From NCBI RefSeq assembly GCF_021603645.1, contig NZ_BQHJ01000004.1, positions 186,001 to 250,000 of the forward strand: a DNA stretch of 64,000 nt, written 5' to 3'. A model generated the notes under the pieces. That model was not told the DNA's origin, made no database searches, and saw only the letters and a program-made list of their open reading frames with translations. A program made the translations under genes and the position numbers. Shown in pieces: positions 35,193 through 47,826 of this stretch (position 1 is its first letter; every line of letters starts with the position of its first letter). Source of the DNA: Pseudomonas pseudonitroreducens. GTDB taxonomy: Bacteria > Pseudomonadota > Gammaproteobacteria > Pseudomonadales > Pseudomonadaceae.

Positions 35193-35465
35193 CTATGGGT
35201 GATCGAAGGGCAGCGCCAGGGTGTCGACGAGCGCATCCACTGGCATTGAAACCACGGTAACGATCGGGCAGACGATACTCATCCAGCAGAACAGCGTGAC
35301 CGGAGCGTACCCCGTGCTGACGTTGCCGGTGAGCAGCTTGGCGTCGGCCTGCAGGCCCTTGTAGTAGGTGTCGTGCGTCCAGTGGTTATTGTCGACGCGG
35401 GTAATCACGGTGCCACAGCCGGAGATTGCGCTGGCGATGAGCAGGCTTATCAGGAAATTGCGCAT
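35193..35465 (-). CDS. YceK/YidQ-type lipoprotein
   Basis: 90 residues with a lipoprotein signal (SLLIASAISGC, Cys17) and the YceK/YidQ pattern: GTVITR at the mature N-terminus, TGNVSTGYAPV, and a final MPVDALVDTLALPFD. Predicted outer-membrane-attached lipoprotein of unknown function. Confidence 0.87.
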   Translation of the reverse strand: MRNFLISLLIASAISGCGTVITRVDNNHWTHDTYYKGLQADAKLLTGNVSTGYAPVTLFCWMSIVCPIVTVVSMPVDALVDTLALPFDHP

Positions 35466-35541
35466 GGGAAATTTCGACGGTGAGGGCGTGCGTCGAAAGA
35501 TGCCGCTGAAGCAGCCGAGGTTGTATCAGACGATTCGGAAA

Positions 35542-35562
35542 GGGCGGCCAGAATAGCCGCCC
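35542..35562. terminator. Intrinsic terminator after yggL
   Basis: GGGCGGC-CAGAATA-GCCGCCC; on the minus strand followed by TTTCC. Confidence 0.65.
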
Positions 35563-35573
35563 TTGCGTGTCAC

Positions 35574-35924
35574 TTATTCGAACAGGCCGTGCCAGCAGTC
35601 GCTCAGCTCGCCCAGTTCGAAGGATTTCACCCAGGACTGCTTTTCCAGCCACAGGCGAGTGGTCTCGCGGTCGGCTTCGGTCAGGCTGCCGACGTCGTTC
35701 AGGCACAGGTAGCCGGTGAACTCGCCGTCTTCGGTGGCGCCGCCGACGAAGACCCAGCCTTCGGCTTCGACGAAGGCGATCCACTGGTCGAGCACGTCAT
35801 CCAGGTCGCCGCTGTAGTTCACTTCGAGGCTGAAGCCGAACTCCTGGAACTCGCCCAGGCGCAGCTTCTTCAGCAGGCGGCGTTTGCGCGGTTTGGCCAT
35901 TTGTTCGGGGGTGAGGTATTTCAT
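35574..35924 (-). CDS. yggL: YggL family 50S ribosome-binding protein (DUF469)
   Basis: 116 residues. KPRKRRLLKKLRLGEFQEFGFSLEV is the YggL N-terminal signature, and the tail TTRLWLEKQSWVKSFELGELSDCWHG matches the family C-terminus. Members associate with the 50S subunit. Start at 35924; a shorter start at MAKPRKR is also plausible and would be closer to E. coli YggL (108 aa). Confidence 0.88.
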   Translation of the reverse strand: MKYLTPEQMAKPRKRRLLKKLRLGEFQEFGFSLEVNYSGDLDDVLDQWIAFVEAEGWVFVGGATEDGEFTGYLCLNDVGSLTEADRETTRLWLEKQSWVKSFELGELSDCWHGLFE

Positions 35925-36066
35925 CTGTGATTCTCTCTTCAGCGGAAGCCTGGCGGGTGGCCGGCTTCGATCCGTTGTGCCCTGGGGGTGCCCAGGATGG
36001 CGGGATTATCCCGCATCTGCGCAGGATATGCAGCGAAGCTTTTCCCAGGCCGCGGACCTGCCTGAC

Positions 36067-36099
36067 GAAACCGCCGCGCCGGGTAGGCCCGGCTGCGGC
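36067..36099 (-). terminator. Intrinsic terminator of metH
   Basis: Imperfect GC-rich stem at 36073-36099, with CCGGG/CCCGG core and GCCGC/GCGGC base, followed on the minus strand by GGTTTCG. It lies 13 bases past the metH stop. Confidence 0.65.
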
Positions 36100-36112
36100 G
36101 TGGGGCGTCAGA

Positions 36113-39805
<3,693 letters not shown>

Positions 39806-40079
39806 TGGAATACCTGGGGGAAAAGGGCGTGGCGAAAGGTCGCTGATGATAGCAAAGCTGCACAGCTTTCCGGTGGTTCGCGGTTTTCCATGAATTCTGC
39901 TCATGTTGTCGGGGCGCCTGACTTGACGTCGTGTCAACCGCGCCCCGGCCGCACCTGACAAGTCCGGAACTGCCTGACACCGGCCTTGCTGGGAGAATTC
40001 AAGGCACTGAGTAGCAAGGATGAGGAAGTTTCGCGTCGCTGGCTGCTCGCCCAAGGATTCCGCACGCAAGGAGAGACTG

Positions 40080-40886
40080 ATGTCGCAGAACGCCAACACC
40101 CTGATGCTGTTCTTCAAGGAGCAGGGCCCGCACGAGTTGTGCGTGCTGTCGCTGGTCAACCTGATGCGTGGCGACCAGGAGAAGTCGCTCGTCTATCAGC
40201 AGCGCCTGGGCGTCGACCTGTCGGGGATCTGGCAGGACGAGTGGTTCAACCAGCAATTCAGCGCACAGCCCGAGTACATCCGCCTGGATTTCGATACGTC
40301 GGTGCGCGCCAACCTGCCGCTGGTACTGCTCGAGAGCCTGTTCGAGCGTGGCCTGCGCGCGGCGGTGATCGAGGTATTCCACGACCAGGTCGGCGAAACC
40401 CAGCGCCATCATTTCCTCGACGGCAAGCTGGTCAATCGCTCCGACCTGTACCACCGCGAACCCTTCATCGAGCCCATTGTCGTCGCCCAACTGGACGCGC
40501 GTCACGAGGACGGGGAGGAAGACACCAGCGTCTGTGTGACGCGTCCGGTGCCGCTGCGCAAGCTGATCGAAGAGGAGCGCGAGCACGAGGAAAAAGCCAA
40601 GGCACTGGTGGAGGGTATCGCCGAGATCGCCAAGGTGGCGCGGCAGACCGGTGTCGGCCCCGGCGGCGTGATCAAGACTGGGCTGGTGCTCTGGCAGATG
40701 GCCAAGGGCCTGCTGCATGCGGTGATCTTCACCGTGCTGGCCCTGGTGTTCTTCAAGGGGTTCTGGATGTGGCTGGGCCTGGGTGTGCTGCTCGCCATCG
40801 TCCTGCCGCTGCTCTATGGCTGGGTCGAGTACAGCGACCTCAGCGAAAAGCGCGAGGAATCCGAGGCTATCGATGGCGCGGACTGA
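40080..40886 (+). CDS. Membrane protein with two C-terminal helices, unknown function
   Basis: 268 residues from ATG 40080 (AAGGAGAG upstream). The N-terminal soluble part of about 200 residues contains [50 protein letters not shown] and a charged helix [22 protein letters not shown]. Two hydrophobic segments follow (about 215-232 and 236-254), with a charged tail ending DGAD. No family is recognised. It is divergent from metH and sits in the metH-cti junction that in PAO1 holds tse1-tsi1. Confidence 0.82.
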   Translation: MSQNANTLMLFFKEQGPHELCVLSLVNLMRGDQEKSLVYQQRLGVDLSGIWQDEWFNQQFSAQPEYIRLDFDTSVRANLPLVLLESLFERGLRAAVIEVFHDQVGETQRHHFLDGKLVNRSDLYHREPFIEPIVVAQLDARHEDGEEDTSVCVTRPVPLRKLIEEEREHEEKAKALVEGIAEIAKVARQTGVGPGGVIKTGLVLWQMAKGLLHAVIFTVLALVFFKGFWMWLGLGVLLAIVLPLLYGWVEYSDLSEKREESEAIDGAD

Positions 40887-41153
40887 TGCGCCAGCTTCCG
40901 GCCTGTCGGTCCGCTACCGCGAAATGCGAAATCCGTCGCAGTCAAAAGCGAAACGCTGTCGCACCCATCTAGGCGCAAAACCTTGCCATGCGTATGCTGG
41001 CGCGCGGCGACAGGTAGTGGCTATCTGCCTGCTCGCTGTCGGCAGGGCTTCATGATCGCCTGCCGGATCATGAAGCCGGCAGCATCGCAAGACCGGCAGG
41101 GATGGAGCGTGCGGCGCAGCTGGCCGCCCCACGCAAGCTACGGATTGGCGATT
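40887..41153 (+). other. Leader region with competing hairpins
   Basis: Gene-free by codon usage (rare GCA/CAA/GGA/TTG codons in the frame). It holds a perfect 12-bp inverted repeat GGCTTCATGATC / GATCATGAAGCC (41046-41057, 41066-41077). This is mutually exclusive with CTGCCGG/CCGGCAG (41060-41066, 41076-41082) and with CCTGCCGG/CCGGCAGG (41059-41066, 41093-41100). It may be an attenuator or an operator for the HTH protein encoded next. Confidence 0.5.
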
Positions 41154-42371
41154 TTGGACACGGATGCTTTCTCGCAACTGTTGACGCTCTACATGCGGCG
41201 TATCCGCGCCAGTGCCTCGGGCGTGGCGACGGAAATCGGCCTGAGCCGCGAAGCCGTGAACAACTGGCGCAATGGCCTGTCGCTACCCAATCCCAAATCC
41301 CGCGACAAGCTCATCGCCTGCGCCCGCTACCTGCGCCTCACCGAGCTGGAAACCAATCGGCTGTTCAGCGCCGCGGGGTTCGAGCAGGAGTTTCCGCTGC
41401 AGACCGAAACCGCCGGCAGCGTGCCTTTCGCTCCCTATATCGAGTCGCTGTTCGACCAGTTGCGCAGGCTCACGCCGTATCCCATCGTCCTGCTGCTGTC
41501 CCAGGCGCACTGGGGCCAGCCGCCGTTCCGTCAGGAGCTGCTGGGCCGCGCCCGCGCGCTTTACGGCGAGCAGTCGGTGCTGCACATCCAGCCGCCTTAC
41601 AGTGCCAGCACCGCCAGCGGCGACTATTTTGCCGCTATCGGCCGCCAGTGCGGTTTTGCCGACGTTACCTCGGATTATGAGTTCGAAGCCGCGCTGGAGC
41701 GCCGCCTGCTGGCCGGTGAGCGGCTGTTCTGCCTGGTCAGCCGCTTCGAGCAGGGCACCCCGCAGTTGCGCGAGATGCTTGCCGGTATCCTGCGCAGCCT
41801 CAGTGAGATGCACAGCGGTCGCCTGCACCTGCTGCTGTGCGGCGGCGAAGGGCTGGCCGACCTGAAGTACCGCAGCGGCGACCTGTCGCTGCTGAACATC
41901 GCCCAGGTCAGCCATTGGTCGGAGCTGACCCTCGCCGACCTCGGCCTGCTGGCCCAGCGTCGCTGGCCTGAGCAGCGTTTCGACCAGGCCATGCTGGGTG
42001 AGCTGCTGGAAAGCTGCGGCGGCCACCCGGCGCTGGCGGAAGAAGGGCTGGAGTGGCTGGTGCAGCATGACGGCCTCAGCAGCGAATCGCGCCGCGCGCT
42101 GCATGAGCTGTTGTCACGCAGCGCACGCCTCTGGCAAGCCTTCCTGCCGCTGGCGGAAACCGACAGTTCACGCGAACGCCTGCGTCAGCGCCTGGAGGCG
42201 GCTGACCTGGGGCGCGCCAGCCCGTACCTGGCCGATGGCGAGCTGCGCCGGCTGTTCTGGAACAACCTGATCACCGTGCGTGGCCAGGGCGACTCGGCCA
42301 GGCTGGTCTGGCGCTGTGAGGTCATTCGCCAGACTGGTCGGCAGGTGCTGGACGCATGCGTCGAGGCCTGA
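41154..42371 (+). CDS. XRE-type HTH protein fused to a degenerate AAA-like module
   Basis: About 405 residues if the TTG at 41154 is the start (MDTDAFSQLLTLYM); in-frame ATGs at 41052 and 41070 fall inside a hairpin. N-terminal XRE HTH: RIRASASGVATEIGLSREAVNNWRNG, followed by a second helical block. The rest resembles an AAA/ORC-like domain (YPIVLLLSQAHWGQPPFRQELL ... RLFCLVSRFEQGTPQLREML ... RLHLLLCGGEG), but the P-loop is lost and the Walker B position lacks DE, so it is a pseudo-ATPase. It overlaps the next gene by 16 bases. Probable DNA-binding sensor working with the membrane ATPase encoded next (inference). Confidence 0.82.
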   Translation: MDTDAFSQLLTLYMRRIRASASGVATEIGLSREAVNNWRNGLSLPNPKSRDKLIACARYLRLTELETNRLFSAAGFEQEFPLQTETAGSVPFAPYIESLFDQLRRLTPYPIVLLLSQAHWGQPPFRQELLGRARALYGEQSVLHIQPPYSASTASGDYFAAIGRQCGFADVTSDYEFEAALERRLLAGERLFCLVSRFEQGTPQLREMLAGILRSLSEMHSGRLHLLLCGGEGLADLKYRSGDLSLLNIAQVSHWSELTLADLGLLAQRRWPEQRFDQAMLGELLESCGGHPALAEEGLEWLVQHDGLSSESRRALHELLSRSARLWQAFLPLAETDSSRERLRQRLEAADLGRASPYLADGELRRLFWNNLITVRGQGDSARLVWRCEVIRQTGRQVLDACVEA

Positions 42372-44521
42372 ACCGGCAGCGTGGTGCGCTCAGCTACAAG
42401 CGCCTGCTGATGGTTGCGCTGATCACGTTCCTGCTGGGCAGTGCCGTGCTGGTGCCGCGCCTCAATCCGTTCTCCCGCGATGCTGCGCTGGCGGCGGAGG
42501 CAACCTACGATCTGTGGTCCGAACTGCTGAACTGGCGCACGGCGCTGCTCAAGGCTCAGTTGAGCGGCGCCGGCTGGCCGGCGGACATCCAGGCACATGC
42601 CCCGGTGAACCGCGACCCGCTGCTCAAGGTCGTGTCGCCCCAGCCCTACCGACTGGTCGCAACCGTGGTCGATCGCGCCGAACTGGGCAGCCTCGCCGGG
42701 CGGCAGGTGATCATCGACCTGCGGCCGCGCAGCAACGACTGGACCTGCAGCGCCGGCAATCCACCGCTGGACGAGCGATTCCTGCCACCGGGCTGCAGCA
42801 CCGGCTATCGCGGGGAGCCGGCTGATGATGACAGCCCGTTGGTGACTTCCCTGCGCGCCATCGTGACCGGATGCGCGCTGTTGTTCCTCTGTTTCGGTCT
42901 GATGCAGTTGCTCCGCCACCCGTTGCTGGCGCCGATCCAGCTACGTCCTGCACGCCTGCTGAACACGCCCTTGCAGGACCTGCCGCGAGTGGATCGCCTG
43001 CTCCGCCTGCTCGGTCGCCGGGAGGCGACCTTGCGCGCCGCCGGAGTCACGCCGACGCGCTGGCAGCAGGCATTGGCCTGCGCCCGTGGCGACGGCTCCG
43101 AGCGCATCCGGGCGCTTGCGCTGAGGCTCGGTGCCGCGTGCCAGCCCAGCGGCGGCTGGGTGCTGCCCGGTGTGTTGTGCGAGTGGAAGCTGAATGCGGA
43201 CGTGCCGATTTCCCTCGATCGCTGCCTGGTCTACCTGCCAGCGCCGGAGCTTGATGCGGAGCAGGTCGTGCAGCACCTGCGGGCCTTGCAGCTGGGGCTG
43301 GATGTCATGCTGGTACTGACCACCGATGACCAGGAGGAGCTGCAGGCCTACTGCGGCGAGCACAGCAACCTGTTCGTCGCCATCGGCAGCCGCCAGCAAA
43401 GCGAATGGCTGCTCGCTCGCAATGCCGGCGAGGTGCTGCTGCGCCTGCTGGCGGCGCAGTTGCGCCTGACCCGGATATCTCCCTACCAGACACGCGGCGG
43501 CGTGGTGCGCGCGGGTTCTTTCTTCGGCCGTGACCAACTGCTCGCGCGGGTGCTCAACCGCGAGCCGGCCAACTACCTGGTGGTCGGTGGTCGGCAACTG
43601 GGCAAGAGCAGCCTGTTGAAGGCTGTGCAGCGGCGCCTCGAGGACCACCCGCAGTTGAGCTGTCACTACATCTCGCTGCGCGATCACCGGCTCGCCCCGC
43701 GCCTGGCGCTGCAGTTCGGCCTGCCAGCGGAGAGCCCGCTGGAGTCGATCATCCAGCACATCGCTACGCACCAAGCGGGCAAGCGCCTGTTCCTGCTGAT
43801 CGACGAGGCCGACCTGTTCTTCCGCGACGAAGCCGCCCACGGCTACCCGCAGCTTTCGACCCTGCGCGCGCTGAGCGAGGAGGGCCGGTGCTGGTTCATG
43901 CTGGCCGGCTTCTGGGACCTCTATGCCACCGCCGTGCTGGACTACCAGTCGCCGCTGCGCAACTTCGGCGAGGTGCTGACCATCGGCGCGCTGGAGCGCC
44001 AGGCCTGCCGCGAACTGGCCAGCGTGCCGCTGGCGCGCCTGCGTCTGGGGTTTGCCAGCGATACCCTGCTGGATGACCTGGTGGATGCCAGCGGGCAGCG
44101 CGCCAACCTGGTCGCGATCCTCTGCCAGGAATGCCTGGAGGCCTTGCCCCCTGGCGTGCGGGTGATCGAGCGCCAGCAGCTCAGCGCCGCCCTGGCTTCC
44201 CAGGCAGTGCAGGACGCGCTCGCCGGCTGGGGCCGCCTGAGCCAGGACGAAGCGGCCTGCCGCCTGGACCGCATCCTCGTCTATCACACCGCGCAGCACG
44301 GCAGCACCAGCCTCGCGGGGCTGATCGGAGTGGTCGGAGCGTCCATCGATGCCGTGGCGCTCAAGGAGTCCCTGGCACGCCTGCAACTGGCTTTCGTCCT
44401 CAAGCGCAACGGCGATGGCTACGAGTTTGCCGTGCCGTTGTTCGCCGGCCAGTTCGAGGCGGGCGAGCTGCCCTTGCTGGTGCGCCACGAGCTGGCCGCG
44501 CTACGCAACGAGGCGGGCTAG
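42356..44521 (+). CDS. Membrane-anchored AAA-like ATPase with periplasmic domain
   Basis: 721 residues. TM1 about 17-35, a periplasmic domain of about 130 residues with a Cys pair (WTCSAGN, PPGCSTG), TM2 about 165-185, then cytoplasmic domains. Walker A is GGRQLGKSS at 411-419 and Walker B is RLFLLIDEADLFF. Downstream helical/winged-helix regions (RQACRELASVPLARLRLGF; GRLSQDEAACRLDRILVYHTAQHG) fit a STAND/AAA architecture. Translation is coupled to the upstream HTH pseudo-ATPase gene. A transmembrane signal-to-ATPase relay is inferred; no characterised homologue is recognised. Confidence 0.83.
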   Translation: MRRGLNRQRGALSYKRLLMVALITFLLGSAVLVPRLNPFSRDAALAAEATYDLWSELLNWRTALLKAQLSGAGWPADIQAHAPVNRDPLLKVVSPQPYRLVATVVDRAELGSLAGRQVIIDLRPRSNDWTCSAGNPPLDERFLPPGCSTGYRGEPADDDSPLVTSLRAIVTGCALLFLCFGLMQLLRHPLLAPIQLRPARLLNTPLQDLPRVDRLLRLLGRREATLRAAGVTPTRWQQALACARGDGSERIRALALRLGAACQPSGGWVLPGVLCEWKLNADVPISLDRCLVYLPAPELDAEQVVQHLRALQLGLDVMLVLTTDDQEELQAYCGEHSNLFVAIGSRQQSEWLLARNAGEVLLRLLAAQLRLTRISPYQTRGGVVRAGSFFGRDQLLARVLNREPANYLVVGGRQLGKSSLLKAVQRRLEDHPQLSCHYISLRDHRLAPRLALQFGLPAESPLESIIQHIATHQAGKRLFLLIDEADLFFRDEAAHGYPQLSTLRALSEEGRCWFMLAGFWDLYATAVLDYQSPLRNFGEVLTIGALERQACRELASVPLARLRLGFASDTLLDDLVDASGQRANLVAILCQECLEALPPGVRVIERQQLSAALASQAVQDALAGWGRLSQDEAACRLDRILVYHTAQHGSTSLAGLIGVVGASIDAVALKESLARLQLAFVLKRNGDGYEFAVPLFAGQFEAGELPLLVRHELAALRNEAG

Positions 44522-44591
44522 CCGAAAGGCGCGCTGTCGGTAGGCCCATGAGTTGGTAGACTTCCGCTGTTAATGGTCAAGGAACGTCTCC

Positions 44592-46874
44592 ATGCTCCCC
44601 CGGATCCTCGTGCTGCTGGCCCTGCTGATGGCCAGCCTGGGCCTGCGTGCCGAATCGATGTCCTATACCCGCGATATTCAGCCGATCTTCACCGAGAAAT
44701 GCGTGGCCTGCCACGCCTGCTACGACTCGCCGTGCCAGCTCAACCTGACGGCCGCCGAAGGCGCCCAGCGCGGGGCGAACAAGCTGCCGGTGTACGACGG
44801 TGCGCGCACGAAGGCGCAGGAGCCGACCCGGTTGTTCCTCGACGCCAACGGCGCGGACGCCTGGCGGCGCAAGGATTTCTGGTCGGTGCTTGACGGCCGT
44901 GGCAGCCAGGCGGCGCTGATGGCGCGGATGATCGACCTGGGCCACGAGCACCCGCTGGTGCCCAATGCAAAGATTCCCGACGGACTGGATCTGTCGATCA
45001 ACCGCACCAACCAGTGCCCGACGCCGCAGAGCATCGATGACTTCGTGGCCAAGAACCCCCGCAGCGGCATGCCGTTCGCCGTCACCGGCCTGACCGACAA
45101 GCAGTTGAAGACCATCAGGACCTGGCTGGCCCAGGGCGCTCCAGTGGATGAGAAGGCCTGGCAGCCGGGCAGCGGCGAGGCCTCGCAGATTGCCGACTGG
45201 GAAAGCTTCCTCAACCAGCCCGGCGCCCGCCAGAGCCTGGTGTCGCGCTGGATCTACGAGCACCTGTTCCTCGCCCACCTGTACTTCACCGAGCGCGGCG
45301 AGCCGGGGCACTTCTTCCAGCTGGTGCGTTCGCGTACGCCCAGCGGCCAGCCCATCGACCCCATCGCCACGCGGCGTCCCAACGACGATCCGGGCAATAC
45401 CTTCTACTACCGCCTGTGGCCTATCCAGGGCGTGATCGTGCACAAGACGCACATCACCTATCCGCTCAACGAGGCCCGCCTCAAGCGCAACCAGGAGCTG
45501 TTCTACGGCACCGCCTGGACTACCGACAAGGTGCCCGGCTACGGCCTGCAGCACCGCGCCAACCCCTTCGTGACCTTCGAGGCGATCCCGGCGCGGGCGC
45601 GTTACCAGTTCATGCTGGATAACGCCGAGTACTTTGTCCGTACCTTCATCCGTGGGCCGGTGTGCCGCGGGCAGATCGCCACCGATGTGATCCGCGACAA
45701 CTTCTGGGCGGTGTTCCAGGACCCGGACCACGACCTCTACGTCACCGATCCGAAATTCCAGCGTCAGGCCTCGCCGCTGCTGGCGCTGCCGGGGCAGATC
45801 GACGATGTGGGGGCGATGCTGTCGCAATGGCGTTCCTACCGCGACAAGCGCAATAAATACGAAGAGCTGCGCCAGGACGTCTATGACGAGGCGCCCGCGC
45901 CGACCTGGGCGGACATCTGGGCCGGCAACGACAACGCCGTGCTGAGCATCTTCCGCCAGTACGACAGCGCGTCGGTGCGCAAGGGCCTGATCGGCGGCGT
46001 GCCGCAGACTATCTGGTGGATGGACTACCCGCTGCTGGAGCGCACCTACTACGGGCTGGTGGTGAACTTCGACGTGTTCGGCAACGTTGCCCACCAGGCG
46101 CAGACGCGGCTGTACTTTGACCTGATCCGCAACGGCGCCGAGCAGAACTTCCTGCGCCTGATGCCCGTCGGTGCGCGCAAGAAGCTGCTCGACGACTGGT
46201 ACCAGAGCAGCGGCAAGCTGAAGATGTGGGCCGACTACTACAACTCCGACAGCGACGCGCCGACCGGCCTGTTCCTGCCGGAGAAGGGCGCCAAGCTGGC
46301 CTTCGCCAAACAGTTGCTCAAGCACTACGTGGCGCTCAATGCGCGGCCCGACCCGATCAACCTGTGCGAAAACGGCGCCTGCTACCGCAACACCGTGGCC
46401 GCGCCGCTGCAGGACGCCGAGCAGGCCTTCAGCCGCCTGGTCAGCCGCCCGGCCGCCGGCCTGCCGGTGATCGACCAGTTCCCCGAGGCGACCATGCTGC
46501 GGGTGGAACTGCCGGACGGCCAGCGCGAGATCTACACCGTGCTGCGCAACCGCGCGCACAGCAACGTCGCCTTCATGACGGGCGAGTCGCTGCGCTACCA
46601 GCCGGGCCTGGATACCCTGACCATCTACCCAGGCGTGCTGTCGAGCTATCCGAACTTCATGTTCAACCTGAAGGCCGGAGAGGTGGGCGATTTCGTCAGG
46701 GCGCTGGAACAGGTGAAGAGCGCGCTGGACTTCGAGAAGGTCGCCGACCGCTGGGGAGTGCGTCGCAGCAACCCGCAGTTCTGGTTCTACTTCCACGACC
46801 TGGATGCCTACCTGCGCGAAACCGAGCCGGTGGAGGCGGGCGTGCTGGACATGAATCGCTACGAGAACCTGTAA
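44592..46874 (+). CDS. cti: Periplasmic cis/trans fatty acid isomerase
   Basis: 760 residues with a signal peptide (LALLMASLGLRAES). Converts cis to trans unsaturated fatty acids in membrane phospholipids during solvent or heat stress without ATP. The c-type haem site CVACH is at 37-41, as required for Cti. Length and the run FTEKCVACHACYDSPCQL match Pseudomonas Cti. Upstream intergenic spacing of 70 bases; probably its own promoter. A perfect REP hairpin follows the stop. Confidence 0.96.
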   Translation: MLPRILVLLALLMASLGLRAESMSYTRDIQPIFTEKCVACHACYDSPCQLNLTAAEGAQRGANKLPVYDGARTKAQEPTRLFLDANGADAWRRKDFWSVLDGRGSQAALMARMIDLGHEHPLVPNAKIPDGLDLSINRTNQCPTPQSIDDFVAKNPRSGMPFAVTGLTDKQLKTIRTWLAQGAPVDEKAWQPGSGEASQIADWESFLNQPGARQSLVSRWIYEHLFLAHLYFTERGEPGHFFQLVRSRTPSGQPIDPIATRRPNDDPGNTFYYRLWPIQGVIVHKTHITYPLNEARLKRNQELFYGTAWTTDKVPGYGLQHRANPFVTFEAIPARARYQFMLDNAEYFVRTFIRGPVCRGQIATDVIRDNFWAVFQDPDHDLYVTDPKFQRQASPLLALPGQIDDVGAMLSQWRSYRDKRNKYEELRQDVYDEAPAPTWADIWAGNDNAVLSIFRQYDSASVRKGLIGGVPQTIWWMDYPLLERTYYGLVVNFDVFGNVAHQAQTRLYFDLIRNGAEQNFLRLMPVGARKKLLDDWYQSSGKLKMWADYYNSDSDAPTGLFLPEKGAKLAFAKQLLKHYVALNARPDPINLCENGACYRNTVAAPLQDAEQAFSRLVSRPAAGLPVIDQFPEATMLRVELPDGQREIYTVLRNRAHSNVAFMTGESLRYQPGLDTLTIYPGVLSSYPNFMFNLKAGEVGDFVRALEQVKSALDFEKVADRWGVRRSNPQFWFYFHDLDAYLRETEPVEAGVLDMNRYENL

Positions 46875-46900
46875 ACCAGGTCGCGGACCGGGCCTGAACC

Positions 46901-46928
46901 TGTAGGAGCGAGCAAGCTCGCTCCTACA
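46901..46928. repeat. REP palindrome (perfect)
   Basis: TGTAGGAGCGAGC-AA-GCTCGCTCCTACA, 26 bases after the cti stop. Confidence 0.78.
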
Positions 46929-46958
46929 GGAAAGTGCTTAGCCTACCTGCGAATTATT

Positions 46959-46975
46959 CCTACTAAATCAGTAGG
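46959..46975. promoter_or_regulatory. IscR-like operator upstream of nfuA
   Basis: CCTACT-AAATC-AGTAGG within an AT-rich flank (ATTATT left, GGCTTTAT right), about 58 bases before the nfuA start. It resembles the IscR type 1 dyad, and IscR control of P. aeruginosa nfuA has been reported (recalled). Confidence 0.55.
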
Positions 46976-47032
46976 GCTTTATCCGATCCCCCCGTTTGGC
47001 GTAAACTGGCGCCACGTTTGCGAGGAGTTGCC

Positions 47033-47617
47033 ATGAGCGCTATCACCATTACCGAAGCCGCACAGGATTACCTGGCCGAGCTGCTGTCCAAGCAGGACAC
47101 CCCCGGCATCGGCATTCGCATCTTCATCACCCAGCCGGGCACCCAGTATGCCGAGACCTGTATCGCCTACTGCAAGCCGGGCGAGCAGAAGCCGGAAGAT
47201 ACCCCGGTCGGCCTGAAGGCCTTCACCGCCTACATCGACGCCATCAGCGAGCCGTTCCTGGACGATGCCGTGGTCGATTACGCCACCGACCGCATGGGCG
47301 GCCAGCTGACCATCAAGGCGCCCAACGCCAAGGTACCGATGGTCAACGAGGACAGCCCGCTCACCGAGCGCATCAACTACTACCTGCAGACCGAGATCAA
47401 CCCCGGCCTGGCCAGCCATGGCGGCCAGGTGAGCCTGGTGGACGTGGTCGAGGACAACATCGCCGTGCTGCGTTTCGGCGGTGGTTGCCAGGGCTGCGGC
47501 GCGGTCGAGATGACGCTGAAGGATGGCGTCGAGAAGACCCTGATCGAACGCATCCCGGAGCTGAAGGGCGTGCGTGACGTCACCGACCACAGCAACCGCG
47601 AGAACGCCTACTACTGA
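47033..47617 (+). CDS. nfuA: Fe-S biogenesis protein NfuA
   Basis: 194-residue Fe-S carrier. N-terminal degenerate A-type domain ([40 protein letters not shown]) and C-terminal Nfu domain with the cluster cysteines CQGC ([14 protein letters not shown]). Start at 47033 after GAGGAG; an upstream start adds five residues. Supplies [4Fe-4S] clusters under oxidative or iron stress. Between cti and the MFS gene as in PAO1. Confidence 0.97.
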   Translation: MSAITITEAAQDYLAELLSKQDTPGIGIRIFITQPGTQYAETCIAYCKPGEQKPEDTPVGLKAFTAYIDAISEPFLDDAVVDYATDRMGGQLTIKAPNAKVPMVNEDSPLTERINYYLQTEINPGLASHGGQVSLVDVVEDNIAVLRFGGGCQGCGAVEMTLKDGVEKTLIERIPELKGVRDVTDHSNRENAYY

Positions 47618-47636
47618 AGGCAGGCGATCGAGCAGC

Positions 47637-47665
47637 GAAAAGGCGACCTCCGGGTCGCCTTTTTC
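47637..47665 (+). terminator. Intrinsic terminator after nfuA
   Basis: Stem GGCGACC-TCCG-GGTCGCC followed by TTTTTCG. Confidence 0.9.
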
Positions 47666-47697
47666 GTTTGGAGCCGGGCCCGGGCCTGCTCGGAAAC

Positions 47698-47768
47698 GTA
47701 GGGCGAATAACGCCTCAGGCGTTATCCGCCATTGCGGCGGATAACCCGTTCCGGGTTATGCGCCCTAC
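47698..47768. repeat. GTAGGGCG...CGCCCTAC intergenic repeat, copy 2
   Basis: Same plan as 26214-26289: GTAGGGCG and CGCCCTAC ends, GGCGTTATCC and GGATAACCC internal arms. Confidence 0.75.
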
Positions 47769-47782
47769 GCAGTGGTGCTCCT

Positions 47783-47806
47783 TGCAGGAGCGAGCTTGCT
47801 CGCGAA
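47783..47806. repeat. Single REP sequence
   Basis: TGCAGGAGCGAGCTTGCTCG followed by CGAA, next to the preceding repeat. Confidence 0.65.
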
Positions 47807-47826
47807 CCGCGCAGGCAGCCAAACCC

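Noticed and set aside
39806-40079. Possible cobalamin riboswitch upstream of metH
   Set aside because: No B12-box or other conserved elements found.
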